From Brugia malayi (lineage: Eukaryota; Nematoda; Chromadorea; Rhabditida; Onchocercidae), in assembly GCF_000002995.4 (NCBI RefSeq), contig NW_025062477.1, forward strand, positions 3,210,776 to 3,274,775: 64,000 nt of DNA. The letters run 5' to 3'. Shown piece after piece: positions 26,101-39,156 of this stretch. Each line of letters starts with the position of its first letter. Position 1 is the stretch's first letter. The notes below the pieces were generated by a model that saw only the letters and a program-made list of their open reading frames with translations, made no database searches and was not told the DNA's origin. The position numbers and the translations under genes were made by a program.

Positions 26101-29100
26101 GCAGGAATGGTTCCAGTTCATCGCTTTCATCTGTTATACCTCCCGTTGTGCAATCGCAAAGATGTAACTCATCGGTAAATATAAATTAGATCTTTAGTAA
26201 TTCTACTATATTTCTGCAAAAAAAAAAAAAAAATTCTTTTTCTCTCAGATTAAAATTTGTAAAATTTTGAATTGGATAATCGATTTAATAATCAATGATT
26301 TAGATGTTTCTCGTAATAAAAAAATATATCATAGACAATTTTATTTTTAAGTTATTTAAATGAGATTTTTTTTTCTTTTTAGCTTATGCTATTTTATTTG
26401 ATTAGCTTTAGTAGTAGTAATTTAGTGTACTACCAGTTTTGCCATTATTTATCCTTTTTCATTTCATCTTCCTCTTATTTTAATGTCTTCTATTCCTTTC
26501 TTTCACTTACTAAGTTTACATAAGTTAAACTTCTTTCTATTGATGTTAGCCGTACAACTGAGTTAGATTTGTGCTTTTACGATTGCCAATTCAATTCAGT
26601 TCAGTTCAGTTCAGTTCAATTCAATTCAATTGTGTATACAAACTATCAATGCGTTAATGCATTAAATGGCCACATGTAGCATTTATAACATTTTCATTTT
26701 CTTTGAAATTTTTCAGTAAACAAAATAATTAATTAGATCAAAGTTTAAAAAAAAAAGAAAAATGATAATTATTTACTGTGGTATATTTAGTGATTGAGTC
26801 ATTCATTAAGCTCAATTATAAATTGAAATGCTAAAAGAGACTTATAATGGCATTTATGATAATAATTAATTAGTAAATGAATTACTCCTTCTCGTTTTAA
26901 TATATATTAATATTGCTCAAGTAAAAATTTGGGTAAGTGTATTTTAATTTGAGATTATTTATTTGAAATCATCTTCCTATCAAATTTTTGACCATACCTT
27001 TTTATTGTCATTTATGTGAACAGGTAATAAGCATAAGCATATAAAATGAGGAATGCTTTTAGTTTTATATTGCATCACCTTTTTCTTCTTCCTCTTATTT
27101 GCCTGCTGCTAAAACAAGTTTCTTTGCATTTGTAAAGACAGATGATATGTTTATCAACTCATTCATATATATTATCATTATTTACCACTTCTCACTGATA
27201 GCATCGTTAAAGGATGAAATTTTTATGAATTACTAATTCATTTTGTTCAAAATGAATTTTTAAATTTTCATGAATTACTAATTCATTTTGTTCAAAATGA
27301 ATTTTCACCTATCATATATTGTTGACTTTTTGAGCATTCATTTCATAATCATTTATATACTAATTAGCAATTAATTTAGTAAATACCATTTATGCGTTTA
27401 TGATTTCAAACAATTTCATTATGTCTTTATTTAAAAATTTCAAAGTATTTTCTGAAATTTCACCTTCAAAATATGAAATTTAGAGGAAGCATCAAATAAA
27501 TGGATCTTAGCTAACTTTAGCTACTTTAGTTTTTCTAACTTTGTTATAAAGGGAATAATAGCTGGTGTAGTTGTGAGAGATGTAAAATAAGAAGAAAACC
27601 CTTCTTACTCACCTGATGCTAACATTTTGATCGATCGAATAAAATAACTGAGCAGTTAGAAAGAAGTGTCAAATGACCTTTATATTTATGCTAATGTGTA
27701 GTAATCTAGTCTACTAGCAGCGCGATGCAGGTGTAAAAGTCTAGAAAGTAGTATTAATTGCATAACAGAAGATTATGAGAGCTTTATCAGCTTTAAATTA
27801 CAAGATTATTGTTTCAAATATAAGAAATAAATATTCTAACTTGATATAACTATTTTCTCTATATAAATTACTTATAGATACTTTAAGTGATAGCTGTGAG
27901 TTACTACAATAAGATTTTTCGCTTTTTTTTTTTGGCTAAAATTCTAATTATTTATACGGTATTGAAACTTATTAATGAACTGAAATTATTAATGAATATC
28001 CAAAAGTTTTTTTTTTTCTTTATTTGATATATTTTTTAATTGTAGAAATCGGTACCACGAGAGCAGAGTGCATCATTACAGGAGATGAGGTTACGTACGC
28101 TGGAGTCACAGGTGACAATTTATTCATCTGTTATTTTACATATTTGTTTAATTAATACAAATTTTTAACTTCAAACTTTTAAATCTCATTGTTAAGTCAT
28201 CTACATAATCCTATTTAAACAATCAAAAATTCAAGATCTTAGTTCATATAATGGCTATGATTCTTATATTTTACAATCAAATCTACGTTTCTTACGATCT
28301 GTTTTTTTCATAATTTTTTTTTTTTTTGTTTTTTTTGTGAAATCTTTTTTGTGTGTTTTTTTTTTTTTTGAAAAATTTTTCACAAAACTACTAATTTGTT
28401 TTTGACAAAAAAATATTTAACCGGAATTTTGATGTGTCACTGTTTTTAATTTTCTTTTTTATTGAATTGACTGTTAATCAATTAAAATTTTAAATTAAAT
28501 TAGATGATGCAATTTCCTCTAGCAAAAAGTTTGCTCCAGAAAGTTTGCTTTTTCCAATTTTAAAGAAACAGGATGAAATGATAAAAATATTTGTTTACGA
28601 TAAATTCAACTAATGAATAGTTGATCAGAAAATTTTTGTATTAAAAAATGAGATTACATTAATACAAAATTTGGAAAATAAAAGAAATACTCCAATACAA
28701 ATACATCTTCAATTGTCCTAAATTTTTTTGTCATTTGTCACAAAATTTAATTCATTAATAAAAACAGCACCAGTGATAAATTTTTGATAACAGTCAGCTA
28801 CAAATGCAAGTGCAGAAGCAAAAAAAAAAAAAAAAAAAAAAAAAAACATTTCCAATGTCAAAAATTGTGTTCTAAATGTTATTCTGTCATTTAAAATGAG
28901 ATCAAAAAATGTTTAATCATTAAATATAGCATTTTGTTCTACAAAAGATTGTGTGGGTCGATCTCCTGAAAAAAACAAGGTCATAATTAATCTTCCAAAA
29001 TTGCGTAACATTTTCAAGATTTTTTATTTCCTTAAATTTATCGCCAATTGTTATCATTATCTATCTTTAATTGGCTTATATATAACTCTTTCTTTACTTC

Positions 29101-29334
29101 TTGCACATAAATTTCGTACAATATAGTTCAGATGTTTCGATAAAGTTTAATCATTTTCTGACTTTAATACATTACATATATGATAAAATAATAGTAATTC
29201 TTTAAAGTTTATTATAAATTTTGAAAAAAACTTTCACATATTTAATAAAGTTCATTCATTCATTCATTCATTCATTTTTCTCCTATTTATATTTCAAAAA
29301 TGAACTTAATTGATTCTATTTCGGGTATTTATTT

Positions 29335-29378
<44 letters not shown>

Positions 29379-32300
29379 GAATTAAGTAAATTATTGCACT
29401 TTTATGTTAGATATATTCCACAGATTTCACATATCTCATCTAAATTAAGTTAATTATAAGAGATAATATACAATCAGGTGGAAAATCTTCGTGATCAGCT
29501 ACAGGATACAACTTCAAGGCTTGGAGAAACAAGAAGTGAAAACGAACGTTTACGATGTCTTTTTTTGAGTAGCGATGTAAGTTCTGAATTTTCAAACATT
29601 CAGAAATATCTTTCAAGAATTTTACATTAACTTTCGAATATTTAGATAAACTTCAATCATCAAAAATCAAAACAAAAAATATTTCAAATCTTCAAAATAT
29701 TTTCTTTTACAGGCACAAGGTCTTTCACAATTACGACGTAGTCTTACGGCTGCTGAAGAAGACGTGATACGAAAACGTGAAGAAATGGAAACATTACGGA
29801 AACAGCTTGCTACACCAACCCAAGAAAGTGATCAACAATATGAAATTAGGTAAAAATTTTAACAAATAGCAGTATTGAACTTTAGTAGGTTATCTGGAAT
29901 TAATAGGATTACAATTACAAGGATTATTATTTAAAAAGGAAAAATTTTAGAAATTAATTTCTCTGACTAGAAAACATCACATTGCTAATATACACATTTT
30001 AATCTTTAGTCTATAATTTCCAGATATAAGCAAATCGTTGAACAATTTACGAATTTGCTAAAAGTTCAAGTTGGTGCTTTGTCGCGTTTTGTACACTGCC
30101 AAACAGGCAGCATTGAATACGCCGAACTACGACAATGCGTTGATCAACTAATTCGGAGAGTAGCTGGCTTAGATGAAGTCACTCAGATGGATAGTAAAAT
30201 GAATCTCATTGAGGAAACGCTGAATAATGTCTCTGAAGCTTATGAAAAGGTTTAACAGTTTTAACTTTTATACTAATAAAGTAATGAAAGCTGGCATCCG
30301 ACTGTAATAAGTATGGATTGTTTTAAAATATTTCACATTAATTACAAAATTTTGGAACACTGAAAAGAATAAGCCAAACTATGAAGTGGTATTGAAGAAA
30401 CTTCGTATTATATTAGTATTATTTCGGGAATTAGTTTTTATTTCAAAATATTTCAGGAATGCACTAAATTATTTTATTTTAGCTGTTTCCTAAGTTTTTG
30501 CTTAACAAAATATCTTTCTATTCAATATCACTTAGCAGTGTTTAAAATTATTTGATATGAAGTTGACCAGATATATCTGTCATACTGGAAATTTTTTATC
30601 TTTAGGTAAGTAAAGTACTGATAAGGACACAACGCGAAGTACAAGAAAAGGAAGTACATATGGTAAAATTATTAATTTTTCTTTCAATTATTGTTCTTTA
30701 ATTGAGGTTTGAATGCTTTGTAGACATTTTCTTTATTCTAAAGTATTGAAGTCTGTTTAATTTCCAGGAACATTCATCACCAGATGACATTGCCGATGAG
30801 GTGCAAGATTTGGAAAATGAATTAGAAGAGATTCAGGTATATAAATGCACCTTGAAATCTTAATTGGATTGATAGCTTTTTGCTTCATTAAAGAAGAAAA
30901 AAATCACAAATGAGATTATCATGCTTTGAATGCTTTATAATCTTTTGTCATTCACTTTTGAAGTTTAGGCTGCTCATGCTGAAGAAATGGAATCTATGCA
31001 ATCCAAATATGAATATCAATTAAAATTACTTCGAGAACGCCTGGAGCATGAAGAGCATCGACGGAAAAAAGCGCAAGAAGAGTTACAAACACTAAATGTA
31101 ATTCTCCTAGAATTTATCAGAAAACAATGAATTCAAAAATTTTCTTTCAAAAATGAAAAGAGAAAAAAGCATTTTCAGTCCTTAAATGATCATTCATTAT
31201 CCACAATGAAGAAAACTCATGAGGAAATGCTAGCGGAACAAAGGCGACAATACGAGGAGGAAATTGCTGCGCTGCATAAAGAACATGCAGCGGAATTGCA
31301 GGAAGAAAAAAAAGCTACCAGGTTTCTTTTAATTACTTTCTTAAAAAGTTATTAAAAATGATTGCTATAAAATACTAGTATTAATGCATTTGAACAAGGT
31401 TAATCTGACTTGTTAAATTTTAAGGTTTATTCTACAATTCTCTCTCTTTCGTCTTTCCTCTTGTTGATTTCTAATATGATTCTTGCTTCGTTGTTCTCAT
31501 ATTAAATTAATATTGAAATTATCTTCTTTATTAAATTGCAGGATGGCTTTGGATGCAGTACAGCGTGCGCATGATGCTGAATTAAAAAATATTAATGAAA
31601 AAGTTCGTAGTATTAGTGGTAATAATATAAGCTCTTCTCAAACAAATATCTCTGCCGAACCAAGAATCGATGTACAGTCTACAAGGCAGAGGTGAGAGTA
31701 CTTTTCATTAAGATTATTTAAATATTTTATTCCAATATATCTGACTCTTTTTTTTTTTTTTTGCCTATTTTCTTGTTACAGTAAAATGTTGGAGCAAATG
31801 AGTACAGAATTAGCTCAGTTGTCGGCATTATACTCGGCAAAATGTCTGGAGAATTCTCAGCTTGATGAGAAGATGTCTTTATTGCTGGCCGACAAAGAAA
31901 ATCAGTCATCGTTGAAGTATTTTAAATATTTTAAAGCTTTCTTTTGTTTTTTTTTTTGTTTTTTTTTTTCCTCTTATTTGTTTTGTCTCATTTTTTTCAG
32001 CAAAATTTTCTTATTATTTATGACAATTAAAACTAGATTTATCAAATATTTTAGAGGATTTTTGTGTTTTTTTGACGAAAAAAAAAATTTTCAAATTTGT
32101 AAATTTTAATGTATTTTAATGTGAAATTTTTATTTTTAGTGATGTAGAAACCCAAAATAGACGCTTGCATCGTGAATTACGGCAAAAAGACATAATAATT
32201 GAAGAGCTGAGGCAGACGGTGGCATTTCTGGAACGTCGAACTGCTGATTTGACCGGTGAAGAACTTCCTGTTAAATATGGTAGGTTCATTTTTTCTAATG

Positions 32301-33903
32301 TTTTATGTGAATGTAACAGTGATCAAATTAAGCTTAGGATAACTTAGATATATTTGACGAATGTAAGTTATGATATGACCTTTTATCGTAATCAGCTTGA
32401 ACCATAGGGGTCATCTTTTAATCTGTTAATGAGATAGAAGTCCATCACTGGGTTGCTACAATTACTTATTTACTTACACACTTTTCAAGGCTTTTTTGGC
32501 TGCAAGTGCAAGGGCCCTTTGGCATTATTATCATCCTTCGCTTCTTGGTAATTTTATACATGTCAATGCATCACTTCAAACTTATTCCTTTTTTTTTTTT
32601 GTTGTTTTTTGAAAATTACTAAAATCTTCAAAAAATTCTATTCAAAATTTAAGTTGTTTGCAGAACTGCCAAAACGACAAAATCGGTAAGCTTTAGTATG
32701 TGTAAAAATGTTTGAAATTGGCTTGGCATTTTAGGCTCAATTTGATTTTTTCTAGTACTAAGTTTAAGATCACCAATAATTTATTGTAAAATTTTTCAAA
32801 ATATATCCATATTTCTAATAAAATTTCTATCATCTTTCTTTTCGTTGAAGAAATTTTCAAATTTACCTTCTTATGGTGATCATAGACAGTAACATAATTA
32901 TTCTTCTTCAATCCTGTGATGCATGCTTGTTATTTCTAAATTCTATATTAGTAAAGCATGTTGCCTGAACTTTATTAGCTGTTGTCAATTCCTTCTATCA
33001 GCCTTCTTTTCCTGCCTAATTGCTTCATGCCTTCATTTCAGCATTGATTTGTAAAATGACATTTTTGTGTTTTTTTTTTTTTGGTTAAAATTCAGTAGTT
33101 TCTTTCTTTTTTCATTATTTTGATGACAGAAAGGATAGCACTAGTAAAAATTTTATAGCAAATGATTCATTCCTTTTAGCTTATCAACAATATGCTATAA
33201 AGTTACAACTAGTGCTATCATTTTTGTGTCAAAATGTTTGGAATACCTCTTTTGACAGTATCACTTTCATATTTTTTCGTTGCAGAGGAACGCGTAGACG
33301 ACGTACCGTTATTACGAGAGGAATCGGTGACACACCGAACACGTCAAACTCACTTTCCAACTCTTCAGCAGCAGCAACAGCAACAACAACAACAGATAGC
33401 TCTCAGTTTTCCATCACTCAACAACAGCGACAGCATAGTAACACAACCAACAGCAGTCGTTTCATCGATTTGGCATCTTCCATCCGATCAAGGGGTCAAA
33501 TTTCGAAGAAATCGTCAAGTGACATCAAAAATGACTTCAAGACGTAATGGTAAGTAACTAAATTAGTAGTATAAGATTCAAATGGAATATAGAATTCAGA
33601 TGAGGAAAACTCATAAAAATTAATATATAACTTAAATTTTTAATGGAGAATTGCTATGTTTACTGTCCAACTTAACGGTTACGACTTTATATATTGTAAC
33701 AGTTATTCTGTAATCACTTATTGTTAACAAATGAATTATGTAATCAAATTTAAGATGTTCGATTCCATAGCAATCCAGCGATACCAGTAAGTGAGATGAC
33801 AACCAATTATTTAGCCAGTGAATTACGACGTTCAATGATTATTCCAGTGAGTGAACGTCGAAAGTTCTTTGAAACGATCGCTGAATACAGTCATCCTTTC
33901 TAA
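20165..33903 (+). CDS. MPRIP/outspread-like protein, two PH domains and long coiled coil, 25 exons
   Basis: Relatives of this family bind F-actin, RhoA and myosin phosphatase and adjust actomyosin contraction at the cortex. Exon ends: 20165-20251, 20491-20556, 20771-20997, 21159-21312, 22324-22517, 23551-23677, 23959-24086, 24276-24384, 24529-24693, 24826-24962, 25168-25347, 26105-26174, 28046-28111, 29478-29576, 29713-29849, 30024-30249, 30606-30662, 30768-30836, 30969-31097, 31179-31321, 31542-31691, 31782-31916, 32140-32279, 33286-33549 and 33755-33903. All phases agree, giving 1135 residues. PH1 spans about 5-130 ([19 protein letters not shown]-terminal helix Trp at 127-128). A Ser/Pro-rich linker follows ([13 protein letters not shown]). 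PH2 spans about 298-391 ([29 protein letters not shown]). Heptad-like coiled coil covers about 550-998. A run of ten Gln lies at 1026-1035, and the tail ends in [10 protein letters not shown]. The start was chosen because no in-frame ATG precedes it and PH1 begins at once. Vertebrate MPRIP is of similar length. Confidence 0.93.
26588..26631. repeat. AATTC/AGTTC pentanucleotide microsatellite in intron 12
   Basis: About nine tandem units, first and last AATTC and central AGTTC. They lie in the 1.87-kb intron 26175-28045, the longest of the MPRIP-like gene. Confidence 0.8.
27225..27305. repeat. Tandem duplication carrying a near-perfect palindrome
   Basis: A 36-bp block occurs at 27225-27260 and again at 27270-27305. 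Each copy contains ATTCATTTTG-TT-CAAAATGAAT, a 10-bp perfect inverted repeat with a 2-base loop, so the pair can also fold between copies. It is inside intron 12 of the MPRIP-like gene. Confidence 0.85.
29254..29375. repeat. ATTC and AT microsatellites in an intron
   Basis: Five or so ATTC units (about 29254-29275) and an uninterrupted AT dinucleotide run (about 29337-29375) lie in intron 13 of the MPRIP-like gene. Confidence 0.8.
32664..32685 (+). CDS. Candidate 22-nt microexon of the MPRIP-like gene
   Basis: A strong acceptor (TTGTTTGCAG) and donor (G|GTAAGC) flank 22 bases inside the intron between exons 23 and 24. Joined to exon 23 (phase 1) it encodes ELPKRQN plus part of an Arg codon. 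Because 22 is not a multiple of three, exon 24 (33286 onward) is then read in its other open frame, to a TAA at 33545-33547. That gives a 1092-residue form with an Arg/Ser/Thr-rich tail ([12 protein letters not shown]) and no polyglutamine or [10 protein letters not shown] end. Seen directly: the splice sites, length and both open frames. Inferred: that the microexon is used. Confidence 0.5.
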
Positions 33904-33907
33904 TAAA
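33902..33907 (+). terminator. AATAAA overlapping the stop codon of the MPRIP-like gene
   Basis: The TAA stop at 33901-33903 is followed directly by TAAA, so an AATAAA hexamer starts on the second base of the stop codon. If used, the 3' untranslated region would be only about 10-30 bases. Confidence 0.35.
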
Positions 33908-35951
33908 AAAATGATATTTGATAACACTTTAAAAAAAAAAAGCAAAAAATATTTCTTTCCTATAGGACAGAAAATTCAAATTGTCACTTATTGCAGTTCA
34001 GTTTTTTAAAAAAAAATGACAAAACTAACAAATTGAAGCGAATAAAATTACAAGGAAAATTTTTAATAAGAACATTGAATTAAAAATTTCCCACTTTTAA
34101 AGTTCTAGTCAATTTGTCAGAGAAATGAGATTTATAGCAGAGTAATAATGCATACTGGGATAAGAAGCTACAAAACTTTAATTTTATTCACATTCATTTA
34201 GGAAAATATTTCAGGAATTTATGAGGAAATTATTTCATCATTATCTTGCGATAAAGGCAAATCTTTCAGTCTGAGATCTTTTCTTTCAAATATTTTATCA
34301 CTTTTCATCTTCTTCATTCATTTTAATCATCCCTTCCCATTCTCTTTTGATCTCGTATACTTTTCGCTAAGAAAAGCTGCAAAAATTAAAGGCAAAATTA
34401 GTTCTTATAAAATTTCATATATATTAGTCATGCGCGGTTTTTTTTTTTTTTTCCCAACTGGTCATTTATGCCACTGGTGATTTTCTGGTGTGAAATTTTG
34501 ATTTTGTTCAGTTCAGGCCTGCTGTCTTGTTTTTGAACGTGTAATAGATTAATTATGTTTACATTTTCGTGCAATGAACTCAGAATCAAACTTTTCTCAG
34601 AAAATGGCTAGCATAAGGGTACATCAATAGAATTATGCTAAAGTTATGAATTACTTAGTTCCTAATTATACATTTTTTTTTTTCTACTCGATTGAACTCG
34701 ATGAAAAGTAAGGAAATACGAATTGGCAAATATTTCTTAATGTGATATTATTCCAAAACAACAAAATATCTTTCTTAATCTGAAGTAATTTAACACACTC
34801 TCTACTCTACTATTAATAAAAATTTTGAATCTCACATATAATTTTATTCATAATGCTGGAAAAATTTAGTATTTTTGAAGAGTTCTCCCAGACTACAATA
34901 AGGAAATATTATTAGCTATACCCATGCTTCGATTGTTCTTAAATCAAAATCTATAAATGAATTTAAATTCCATCCCTGAACATAGCTAGCTATTCATTAA
35001 TTAAATATATTGGATGCTATCCACCTAACGAGCAATATACATTTGTTGTGATTCGCTTGCTGTCTGTATATCACTGTATAATAAATAAAACTCCTCAGTA
35101 TAACTTCGAACACGCATTTAAATAAATTAATATGTATGTTATTATTTAGGATGAGAAACGATAATTGTACTCAGTTTGATTCAGTTTTCTTTCCCTCTAA
35201 CCTCTAATTTTCAATTCAGAAGTAATATCGTAATTTGTTTAGAGAACTATTAATTCCAAACCTATTAACTATCCACAAGAATTTGTGTTTCCGAAAATTC
35301 TCTTCCAGTATTTGATGCTCCTGAAATGTTGAAATGCAAAAACATCAAAAGAAACTTGAAATCAATAAGATTATTATTAAAGTACATGAGGAATTATGAA
35401 CAGTACAATCATTACAAACAAAAACGGGAAGTATCAAGACCGTCCAACTATCCAAAATGACTGCAATCAACATGCACAAAAGAATCCTACTAAATACTGA
35501 CTTGAACATTTTATCACAAGAATTCGAAATCGAACAAAATCAGAGGATCACTAAGATATACAATATATAATAAGGGATACATCTCATGTTTACACACATA
35601 CCAGTCACTCAATCCTGAAAAATTCAGAAGTAATATCGATTAAATCTTCTCCCTCTAATTTATCAAGTCGATTTCCAAAATTAATTTCTTCCAATAAATG
35701 CAATAAATAAGGAAATATCATCGGAAACTAGCTGATATAAACGTTCGCATTAAGATCACTTTGGACAATCATTATTTGTTTTGGAAATACTAAAATATGA
35801 AGATGAGATAGAAATTTTTGGGAGTAAAATTAGTACAAAAGTGAACTAAATATGCGGACAAATGTTATAACTTAATCATTCGCTAAAATTCAGAGCAATC
35901 ACCAATCTCTTCATCTTATTTCTATTTCCTGTCATAGAAACATGAAATGAG
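33908..35951. other. Non-coding region downstream of the MPRIP-like gene
   Basis: No gene was recognised. The first part (to 34993) is present a second time at the right end of the window, up to 64000. The segment 35270-35900 has somewhat more balanced base composition but no long open frame or exon chain. Confidence 0.55.
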
Positions 35952-37436
35952 TCACTTTTTCTTCATTGCTTTCATATGATTCAGTGCTGAGCCAGCCTTA
36001 AACCATTCGATTTGAGCCGCATTAAAACTGTGAGACAGCCAGATCTCCTCCTTTTTACCATCAACGTGTTTCAAGATGCATTTTAATGGCTAAAAAAAAA
36101 AACCAAATCTTCAAGACTCGAAATTTTTATGGAACCATCAACAGTGTCAACTAATTTTTTAATGCGTAATCACATACGTTATGTAGGTATAATTTCACAT
36201 CCTGATAAGGAACTAATATCTTAAAATAAAACAAGACAAAAGCAATAGTGTTGAATAAAGAATTTACAAGAAAAAGAGAACAACCTTGCTAGGTGCAAAA
36301 TCATTCAAACCAACAATTGATATCTTGTCGTCTGGCTTAACTTTATTGTAATCATTTGGATCAGCAAACGCTTTTCAGAAACTGAAAACACCTGATATAT
36401 TCAACATCAATTTATAAGGAATTTATTGCCTCCTATGTAAGATCCACTAAATCAAAATACTTCAGCTAATTTAAAGTAAAAAGACAACAAAATTTGAATG
36501 GAGTTTGAAACAATCATTATACGTTTTAAAGTATTATGTGACTATATTAAAAGCGGTCGATAAGGTTTCAAAAATCTTATTATTTGTGGTGAAGCAAAAG
36601 GTTCTTGATAATGCAAAAGCCAAATAAGTTAAATATTTTCTTTCCAGATTAAATTTACAGCGAACTGAAATGTAAAATACTTACCGTGAATCCGAGAAAG
36701 GTTTTTACAATAATTGCACGTCCACCGAAATGTCTAGGTTCTAAAGCTGCATGTTCACGAGATGAGCCTTCACCATAGTTTTCGTCACCCACTGCTATCC
36801 AAGCTACTCCATCCGACTTATAGTGACGTGTCGTTTGAGATGCCGTATCATACTTGCCCGTCAAATGATTGCGAACTTTATAATTAGAAATTCTTTCCCA
36901 TAATCTAATAAATAAAGTCCTGAAATTGAGTGTTGTCGGTTTACAAAAATCTTTGAAGAAAAATTTAATTATCAAACCTTTTCGAACCAGTACTCAACAA
37001 CTATAATTACCTTGTTCATTTCATCATTTTCCGCATTGACAGCAGTTAAGAATAGATTATTTGAAATATTATCCAAATGACCACGGAATTTCAACCAGGG
37101 TCCAGCAGCACTGATATGGTCTGTTGTACACTTTCCTTTTACCTGAATTTTAAAATACCAAGAGCAAAAATTAAATCATGAAGATAATGAAATTCTAAAA
37201 TGAAAACTGGATTAATCTTCTGTGCAACTTACTTTAATTAATATTAACATATTTTCAAGATCCTTCCCATCCCAAGGATTGAATGAATGGTTTCAGAAGT
37301 TGTAAACGTTCACTATTTTCATTGACTACAACGTTGCCGTGTCCTGATGGAGCCTGATAATAGTTCACACCTGAGTCATAACCTTTTGGTGGCAAGCTAT
37401 GACCGCTTGGTGCAATTTGCAACTTGAATTTGCTAC
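35952..37436 (-). pseudogene. Broken 3' fragment of a mitochondrial-type aconitase gene
   Basis: Aconitase interconverts citrate and isocitrate in the TCA cycle. On the minus strand five exon-like blocks match its C-terminal part: 37436-37233 (SKFKLQIAPSGHSLPPKGYD), 37142-37011 ([20 protein letters not shown]), about 36887-36685 ([20 protein letters not shown]), about 36381-36285 ([20 protein letters not shown]) and 36089-35952 (ending KAMKKK, TGA). The N-terminal two thirds, including the iron-sulphur cysteines, are absent from the window. Lesions: an extra ATTC near 37279-37288 shifts frame; one base is missing near 36697, so the family's FARIH is out of frame; the start of the fourth block lacks the codons expected before TFADP; and the acceptor before [10 protein letters not shown] is not a clean AG. 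Sequence error could explain some but hardly all of these, so I call it a pseudogene or decayed fragment. Confidence 0.82.
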
Positions 37437-37730
37437 CTGAAATAACATTTCCTTCAACTGCGAAATAAAAACATTTAAGCCAAAATTTGCAGAAGTACTC
37501 ATCATATCAAAACTACCAAAAAACCGTAGCTTCTTCAGTGTACCGAAACCAGACACTTTCATCTTTCGAAATATCTTCTAAACCAGCAATCATTCTTTGA
37601 AGATATTAGCTTAGAAAATATTTTCTGTTGACATGTTCAGCTGAACAAAAGTGATACGTTAATGTAAAAATTTTTGAGGGAATATAGTACTGATATACCA
37701 CGCTATATGTGAGTATTTGAAAATACTTGT

Positions 37731-37853
37731 GTCTCCTGTCGATCTCCAGCTACGTAAGCAGTCAAAATTTATAAAGTCACGTTAAAAAACTTTTAAAATC
37801 ACAGATTTATAAAGTCACGTTAAAAAACTTTTAAAATCACAGATGTATAGATA
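37731..37853. repeat. Dispersed repeat, copy 1, with internal 38-bp tandem duplication
   Basis: The block beginning gtctcctgtcgatctccagc recurs at 38448-38524. In this copy its 3' 38 bases are duplicated in tandem (37767-37804 and 37805-37842). Confidence 0.85.
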
Positions 37854-38447
37854 AGATATTTGCATATATGATTTTTGCTTGGGATCATAATGGTAGTAGT
37901 GAAATATTGTAATGCATTTGCAAGATTATTCTGTCTGTTTTTAATTGAATAAATATAAATGAGAATACAGAAATAGTTTGTGGCTGTTATGAAATAATAA
38001 CCGCCACAACAATTAATAATGGAAATTCGATTATTTCATTAGAGCTGAAGGATAATTTTTAGAAAGCTATCAAAAAAAAAAAAAGAAACTGGGCAAGTAA
38101 AATTCTTCCTCAGAATATTGAATCATAATATTGCTCTATAATATTTTGTGCTTGCAGAAATAGAAATTTGGGAGGGCAAAAATAGAAATTCGTGATAAGT
38201 GCGAGTGACAGACATACTTAGGAGAATGTGGTAAAAATAGAAATTCGCTAGGGAGTGCGCGCGGTAAAAGCAAATTCGAAAGCGAGAACGCGGCAGAAAT
38301 ATTTGAACCTGGAAAATTAGTTTGCGATTCCTTTAGATGAGCTTTCCATTGTTATATGGAGTATTAATTTTATACGCATATCGTTAAGAAACACAATTGC
38401 TATTATTTTTGGAAATTCTTTCTTAACTAAAACATTCACCATTCAAC

Positions 38448-38524
38448 GTCTCCTGTCGATCTCCAGCTACGTAAGCAGTCAAAATTTATAAAGTCACGTT
38501 AAAAAACTTTTAAAATCACAGATG
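38448..38524. repeat. Dispersed repeat, copy 2
   Basis: A 77-bp near-identical copy of the block at 37731, without the internal duplication. The same orientation and short spacing (about 0.7 kb) suggest a local duplication or a small mobile-element remnant. Confidence 0.85.
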
Positions 38525-39156
38525 TCTAGTAGAATGCATATTAGCAAGCATAACAGAAGCCTAATAATTAAACATAGCCCTATGTGTAGTCCAAAAATTA
38601 TATACGTGGTGAAATTGTGTCACTATTAACATTTTATTAACTTCAACAATTTCAAACAATTATAGCAGAATTTTTAATCAAAACAGAAATCAAACAGAAT
38701 TAATATATATTAATAACTAACGATGAAAAGTGGTAATACATAATTACTGCAAAATGATTCAAATGAATTGGTATCACAACAATAAGAAATTGCTAATTCT
38801 GTTAATAGCAATTAAAAACAATAAATGGCTGATTAGCTTGAATCAATGCATTTTTATTCAACAACATACTTCAAAAAAAAAAAAAAAAAAAAACGATTCG
38901 TTGGAAATAACCAAATGATATTCAGGCATGTAATCGAAACAAAAAGAATCTTAATACAACCATAACTTAATAATAAATAAAAAAAGGATACATAAGAACC
39001 ATGGACGTGAAGATGGTGGCTACCAGCATAGTATGACGACTGACATCAGATTGGGATGTGCTAGAGAGATCGAGAATATGATCAAATGATATTCCCTGTG
39101 AAGGGCAAATGGGTTGAATGGTATACACCGAGTTTTCGTGCAAATTAAGTAAGATA

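Noticed and set aside
33212..33285. Start of a separate gene at the ATG codons just before exon 24
   Set aside because: These bases are the intron end (TTTTTTCGTTGCAG acceptor). The frames continue exon 24 of the MPRIP-like gene.
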